Assembly: GCA_029555965.1 (NCBI GenBank)
Contig: JAKQHY010000070.1
Coordinates: 1 to 52,681 of the forward strand
Source: Chloroflexota bacterium
Lineage (GTDB): Bacteria > Chloroflexota > Anaerolineae > B4-G1 > SLSP01
Direction: 5' to 3'
Length of the DNA stretch: 52,681 bases
Positions 49,331 to 52,681 of the stretch are shown here, piece by piece. How positions within the stretch are numbered: position 1 is the stretch's first letter; each line of letters opens with the position of its first letter. The translations under genes and the position numbers were made by a program. Under the pieces are notes generated by a model that saw nothing but the letters and a program-made list of their open reading frames with translations, had not been told where the DNA came from and made no database searches.

Positions 49331-50011
49331 TTACGAGTTTGGCGAATACACTTTCATTTCTGCTACTTCTGCCTCCGGCGCGATCAGCCAAACGAAATCC
49401 CGCATATCTTCCAGATGACGCCGTAATCCCTCTGTCGCAATGCCCTCCGGCGCATAAACGGTGAACAGCATGTTGCATGTATCCACCGTGACCTGCGTGC
49501 GCGCATCCGGCCCGTAGATGATGCTGGATAGAACGCCTTTGGCGTCGGCAATGAACATATCGCCGGGCTTGAGCGTCTGCTCCTCGTTATTCATCATCAC
49601 GTAACGCTCATTGCCGTCCGCCACGTTGATGCTGATGGGCGGCTGCACCACGTCCAGGTCGTGAACGGCGGTCAGCAGGAAGTTCTTGAGTTCACCCATA
49701 AACATCGTCTCCACCAGCGCGGCGACGCTTGGGATGGGTTTGTCTTTGAGCGCGACGGATTCCAGTTGCAGTTGGACGTGGTAGGTTTTCTTGAAGCGTT
49801 TGTAATAGGCCGCGTACGCCTGCATTTCGGGCAGGGCCTTGATGTCGTCACGGCTTTTGCCCGCGAACCGCGTGCGCAGGTCGGCTTCCAGGGCGGCCTT
49901 GCGCGCTTCCAATGCCGGGCACGTCGCCGGATTGGCGACATTTCGCATCGCCAAGATGCCGATGGCGGCGGTGGGGTAGGTGGTTTTCCAGGGTTCGGCT
50001 AAGGTAAGCAT
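49331..50011 (-). CDS. B3/B4 tRNA-binding-domain protein
   Basis: 226 residues. It matches the stand-alone B3/B4 domain otherwise found in the beta subunit of phenylalanyl-tRNA synthetase, where it edits mischarged tRNA. Visible segments: '[20 protein letters not shown]', '[20 protein letters not shown]', '[20 protein letters not shown]', then '[20 protein letters not shown]' and '[20 protein letters not shown]'. Stand-alone copies are thought to act on free mischarged tRNA or amino acids, but few are tested. It starts 6 nt after the preceding stop and ends 32 nt before leuB. Confidence 0.88.
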   Translation of the reverse strand: MLTLAEPWKTTYPTAAIGILAMRNVANPATCPALEARKAALEADLRTRFAGKSRDDIKALPEMQAYAAYYKRFKKTYHVQLQLESVALKDKPIPSVAALVETMFMGELKNFLLTAVHDLDVVQPPISINVADGNERYVMMNNEEQTLKPGDMFIADAKGVLSSIIYGPDARTQVTVDTCNMLFTVYAPEGIATEGLRRHLEDMRDFVWLIAPEAEVAEMKVYSPNS

Positions 50012-50017
50012 CGTTTC

Positions 50018-50635
50018 TTACGCTATCCCCCGCAGCACATCCCCGCGCCGGACGTCATCCTTCCCCACGCCGCGCAACAGCATACCGACGTTGTCGCCAG
50101 CAACAGCCTGAGTTTTGACCTTCTTGAACATCTCGATGGCATCCACTACCGCCCGCGTGACCCCATTCGCGTTGTGAATTTCGATGGTCGCGCCTTTGGC
50201 AATGCTGCCGGATTCCACGACGCCGGTGACGACGGTGCCGCGATTTCTGATACTGAACACATTCTCCACCGTCATCTGGAAATCGCTGCTGGCGGCGCTG
50301 CTATCGGGGCGGAACTCGACTTCGGCTCCCGTTGATGAAATTTCCGCTGTCTCGCGCGCCTCCGCCCAGGTGTGCCCACATTCCTTGCAGCGGAAAGTGG
50401 CGTCTCCTGATGATTGGCTACGGGAAAGGAACGCGCGCATCAAGGGGAGGGTGAGCAGCAGGTCGGCGACGACCAGGGCGACGATCAGCGGCGCCGGGTT
50501 TTCCACCATGCCGGAGAAGGCGACGACCAGAATCGCGGCGTCCACCACCAGCATCGGCACGACCCAGATGAAGATGCTCTTGGGTTTGGCGATAACAATT
50601 TCAGAACTGTAACATTGTGGACATTGGGATTGCAT
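50018..50635 (-). CDS. zinc-ribbon membrane protein fused to an EF-Tu domain-2-like beta barrel
   Basis: 205 residues; the start at 50635 follows TGAGGTGACT, and a long in-frame extension inside the GNAT gene is rejected. An N-terminal half-ribbon ('MQSQCPQCYSSEIV') and a later 'FRCKECGHTW' provide two CxxC pairs. Between them lie two transmembrane helices ('IFIWVVPMLVVDAAILVVAF', 'APLIVALVVADLLLTLPLM'). The last about 75 residues read like domain 2 of a translation GTPase: 'RNRGTVVTGVVESGSIAKGA', 'VVDAIEMFKKVKTQAVAGDN', 'VGMLLRGVGKDDVRRGDVL'. No GTPase domain is present. The role is unknown; it could bind a tRNA-like or other ligand at the membrane. It begins 2 nt after the GNAT stop. Confidence 0.85.
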   Translation of the reverse strand: MQSQCPQCYSSEIVIAKPKSIFIWVVPMLVVDAAILVVAFSGMVENPAPLIVALVVADLLLTLPLMRAFLSRSQSSGDATFRCKECGHTWAEARETAEISSTGAEVEFRPDSSAASSDFQMTVENVFSIRNRGTVVTGVVESGSIAKGATIEIHNANGVTRAVVDAIEMFKKVKTQAVAGDNVGMLLRGVGKDDVRRGDVLRGIA

Positions 50636-50637
50636 AG

Positions 50638-51126
50638 TCACCTCACGGAGTCTTCTCTTAACACCACCGACGTTGCCACCTGCCGCTCCGGAATATCCCA
50701 ATATTCCCGCAGCAGGCGCTCTTTCTCTTCCCACGAAACTTGCTGGAAGCCGTGCTTCTCGTAGAAGCGGATGGCCCACGTGGCGCCGGCCCACGTCCCG
50801 ATGAGCACAGGCCGGGTGGCAAGGGCGCGCAGGTGCGCCAGCAGTTTGCTGCCGATGCCCTGCCCGCGCCGCGCGGTGTAGACGTAGGCGTGGCGGATGA
50901 GCGTGACGTCCTTCACGTCCTGAATTCCCATCACGCCGATGAGCGCGCCATCCTCTTCATAGCCCCAAAAGCGTACGCCCGCGTCCATCTCGTGGCGCAA
51001 CTCCTCGCGGGGCATGTACGGCTCGTGCCAGCGGTCCGCCGGGATCGCGCCCTTGTACGCCTGCGCCGCATCGTTGACAATGGCATAGATGGTTTCAAAA
51101 TCCTCAGAAGTACATACTCGAATCAT
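50638..51126 (-). CDS. GNAT-family N-acetyltransferase
   Basis: 162 residues. 'MIRVCTSEDFETIYAIVNDA' opens the fold; motif A is 'AYVYTARRGQGIGSKLLAHL' (R-x-x-G-x-G), and 'AIRFYEKHGFQQVSWEEKER' is the closing strand and helix. The substrate is unknown. It is the first gene of a close series (GNAT, zinc-ribbon/EF-Tu-like, B3/B4, leuB) on the minus strand. GAGGG precedes the ATG. Confidence 0.92.
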   Translation of the reverse strand: MIRVCTSEDFETIYAIVNDAAQAYKGAIPADRWHEPYMPREELRHEMDAGVRFWGYEEDGALIGVMGIQDVKDVTLIRHAYVYTARRGQGIGSKLLAHLRALATRPVLIGTWAGATWAIRFYEKHGFQQVSWEEKERLLREYWDIPERQVATSVVLREDSVR

Positions 51127-51168
51127 AGTGGTTTCCCTCGCAGATAGAACGAAGTCGTCCGTCCCCTC

Positions 51169-51199
51169 TTACTCCCTACTCCCTACTCCCTACTCCCCA
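51169..51199. repeat. TACTCCC tandem repeat
   Basis: TTACTCCCTACTCCCTACTC continues CCTACTCCCC, four 7-nt units. It ends 4 nt from the stop codon of the methyltransferase at 51203. No complementary arm is present in the gap. Confidence 0.7.
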
Positions 51200-51202
51200 T
51201 TC

Positions 51203-51937
51203 TCACTTCACCCCGCCAAACACGGCAAAAATTCCGTATTTGTAAAAACAATCCACGTCTCTGAACCCCATTTTGTGCAATAGTTCCAATTGGTCAAATA
51301 GCCCGCTGGGCTTGTTTTCCGGTTTGCGCTCGTACTGTGCCGGCAGTTGCACATAGGTTCCGACTTCGTTTCCCATCCCGTTGCGGCAGAGCGTCTCGTC
51401 AATCCAGTCCACCCACATCTGGAATTGCCACTGCTCGCTGCGCTCCGACGTAGGCCGCACGACGTCAATGTTGACGAACAAGCCGCCGATTTTCAGCTCA
51501 CGGTACACTTTGGCGTACATCCGGCCCTTGTCGAAGAAATCCAGGTGATGGATGGCGTTGCTGGAGAAAATGCCGTCATACTTCGCATCCTCCGGCGCGC
51601 GGTCCAGGTAGGCCTCGAAAGTCTGCTGGATGAAATGGATAGTCTCGCCGGGCAACCTCTGCCTGGCCTTGTCCAGCATCGCAGCAGAACCATCGAGCAA
51701 GTGATAAACGTTGTCCGGCTGGCAATGGCGCATCTGCTCCGTGATGGCGCCATCGCCACATCCCAAATCCAGGATGTGACGGCCCTGCTGCCGGTCGCCA
51801 AAATGATAGCGGAAGAGATCCAATAGCAGCTTGGTGGTACGCCGCCGCTCAACGATGATGACGTCGGCGGTGGCGACGTACGTTTCGCCTTGCGCGTCGC
51901 CGCTCAACCAGGTATTGGTCGGATCGCTTTTTGCCAT
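51203..51937 (-). CDS. class I SAM-dependent methyltransferase
   Basis: 244 residues. The SAM-binding motif I is 'HILDLGCGDGAITEQMRHCQ', followed by 'VYHLLDGSAAMLDKARQRLP' (acidic residue after strand 2) and 'YDGIFSSNAIHHLDFFDKGR' (motif post-III). The C-terminal lid has a tryptophan-rich helix ('SEQWQFQMWVDWIDETL'). The substrate is unknown; a small-molecule target is likely. Its start is 3 nt after the stop of the next upstream methyltransferase, so both are probably translated together. They share only the general fold. Confidence 0.92.
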   Translation of the reverse strand: MAKSDPTNTWLSGDAQGETYVATADVIIVERRRTTKLLLDLFRYHFGDRQQGRHILDLGCGDGAITEQMRHCQPDNVYHLLDGSAAMLDKARQRLPGETIHFIQQTFEAYLDRAPEDAKYDGIFSSNAIHHLDFFDKGRMYAKVYRELKIGGLFVNIDVVRPTSERSEQWQFQMWVDWIDETLCRNGMGNEVGTYVQLPAQYERKPENKPSGLFDQLELLHKMGFRDVDCFYKYGIFAVFGGVK

Positions 51938-51940
51938 CGC

Positions 51941-52648
51941 TCACGGCCTCGTACAGATGTAAGTCGCGCCGAAGCCTTCGCCGTACTCGGCTGCGTCAAT
52001 CTGAAACCCGGCGCGTTCCAATAGCGCCTCCATCACCCAATCGAAGGTGCTGTACTCGTCGCGGATGTGGGTGGCGACCTCGGCGGCAAATTCCACGTTG
52101 GTCTTCTCGCGGATGTCCTGCTCCCAGGCGTCGAAACGTGCCTCGTAGCCGTCGAGGTCGCCAGGGAAAACGATGTCGAACAGATAAAACTTACCACCGG
52201 GCTTGAGCATTGCCGTCAGTCGTCTCAGCCCAACTTGCTTCCAGAAGTCCGGCAGATGGTGCAGCGCCGCCGCCGAGACGATGGCGTCCGCCGGCTCGCA
52301 GGTATGCTCGTAACTCAGAAAACCCCCGTGACAGAAACTGACATTGTGCAATCCGGCGCGCTCAGCTTTTTGGCGGGCGTAAGCCAACATCGCCTGCGAG
52401 ACATCCACGGCGTAGACCCATTTACAGCGCCGGGCGATGTGCAGCGCAAACGCGCCGGTGCCCGCGCCTATATCTATCACCGTGTGCTCCGGCCCCAACG
52501 CCAGCCGTTGAATGACAGCAGCCGTGGTCTTCTCGTAGTCGCGGAATTTCTCGTGCCGTTGGTCGTAGACCGCAACCTGCGCCGGGTCGCTGTAATCCAC
52601 GCCTGAGTGCTGAATTTCGTTGTAGAACCATGCCGGATTGGTATTCAT
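51941..52648 (-). CDS. class I SAM-dependent methyltransferase (UbiE-like)
   Basis: 235 residues. Motif I is 'TVIDIGAGTGAFALHIARRC', then 'VYAVDVSQAMLAYARQKAER', 'FCHGGFLSYEH', and 'ADAIVSAAALHHLPDFWKQV', then 'LKPGGKFYLFDIVFPGDL'. The N-terminus ('MNTNPAWFYNEIQHSGVDYS') is typical of a family of stand-alone small-molecule methyltransferases. The substrate is unknown. It is the first gene of the pair with 51203. Its ribosome-binding site AAGGAAG belongs to the end of a repeat element that continues beyond the window. Confidence 0.93.
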   Translation of the reverse strand: MNTNPAWFYNEIQHSGVDYSDPAQVAVYDQRHEKFRDYEKTTAAVIQRLALGPEHTVIDIGAGTGAFALHIARRCKWVYAVDVSQAMLAYARQKAERAGLHNVSFCHGGFLSYEHTCEPADAIVSAAALHHLPDFWKQVGLRRLTAMLKPGGKFYLFDIVFPGDLDGYEARFDAWEQDIREKTNVEFAAEVATHIRDEYSTFDWVMEALLERAGFQIDAAEYGEGFGATYICTRP

Positions 52649-52681
52649 AGCAACTTCCTTGAAAATAATCTCAACGGATTG
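52649..52681 (-). repeat. modular intergenic element, locus E, cut by the window end
   Basis: On the minus strand: CAATCCGTTGAGATTATTTT, CAAGGAAGTTGCT, then ATG. The AACGGATT-type arm and the right module (ATTATTTTCAAGGA) match locus D at 34770-34790; the left part lies outside the window. Confidence 0.75.

Noticed and set aside
1..52681. tRNA, rRNA, tmRNA or phage genes
   Set aside because: I saw no cloverleaf with a GTTCRANNC arm, no rRNA-like conserved blocks and no integrase, capsid or terminase motifs.

Overview
The window is a 52.7 kb stretch of GC-rich bacterial chromosome with no tRNA or rRNA gene, no CRISPR array and no intact transposase. Several traits together suggest Chloroflexota, most likely the Anaerolineae/Caldilineae/Ardenticatenia side. 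These are very large secreted proteins built from DUF11, Calx-beta and cadherin-like repeats; a 'YLPLVMRN'-type motif near their C-termini; threonine/proline linkers in lipoproteins and anchored proteins; and intergenic regions crowded with short-period hairpin arrays. The placement is an inference from style, not from a marker gene.

Layout. 1-7.3 kb (+): the end of an aldo/keto-reductase-like gene, an uncharacterised protein, a GNAT acetyltransferase, a HlyC/CorC-type CBS membrane protein, a GH4 glycosidase, an AT-rich pair of receiver-like ORFs and a YdcF/SanA-type membrane protein. 7.4-13.8 kb (mostly -): a MacAB-like export system (lipoprotein adaptor, 805-residue FtsX-type permease, ATPase) with an acyltransferase in the operon and a facing HTH regulator. 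14.2-26.3 kb (+): flavodoxin, metallophosphoesterase, mtnA, a 2214-residue surface protein, a small LPTTG-anchored protein and a PAS histidine kinase. 26.4-35.5 kb (-): mfd, pth, an anchored Ig-like protein, a U32 peptidase (RlhA-like), a MNT/HEPN toxin-antitoxin pair, a LURP-one protein and a conserved unknown. 35.8-38.7 kb (-): a hybrid histidine kinase. 39.0-43.3 kb (+): a DUF457 membrane hydrolase, a LysM lipoprotein, an Amt-like membrane protein without the twin histidines, and rsmD. 43.7-48.1 kb (+): an atypical response regulator with a structured leader, an ECF sigma factor and an overlapping membrane FecR/DUF11 protein. 48.2-52.6 kb (-): leuB, a B3/B4-domain protein, a zinc-ribbon/EF-Tu-domain-2 membrane protein, a GNAT and two SAM methyltransferases.

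The most unusual content lies between the genes. Many gaps carry a modular element. A left module (core TTCACCAGCGGTTGGATGAA) is followed by a hairpin made of imperfect 7-10 nt units in one of several 'vocabularies' (CAGATTAAG, AACGGATTG, CACAGAG, ATTAGGG), and then by a right module (GGCTATTTTCA) that runs into a Shine-Dalgarno sequence. At eight or more loci this sequence is the apparent ribosome-binding site of the next gene. Arms from different families are recombined at one locus, elements lie in tandem at another, and elsewhere the repeats supply stop codons and the last residues of proteins. A separate TIR-bounded family (AGGRCTTACGCA ends) has three copies.

The surface proteins form a second theme. 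The 2214-residue protein has two DUF11 domains split by inserted domains (LamG and P-domain). The sigma-linked FecR protein carries DUF11-type ectodomains and ends in YIPMILRRR. A third protein has a complete LPXTG sorting signal.
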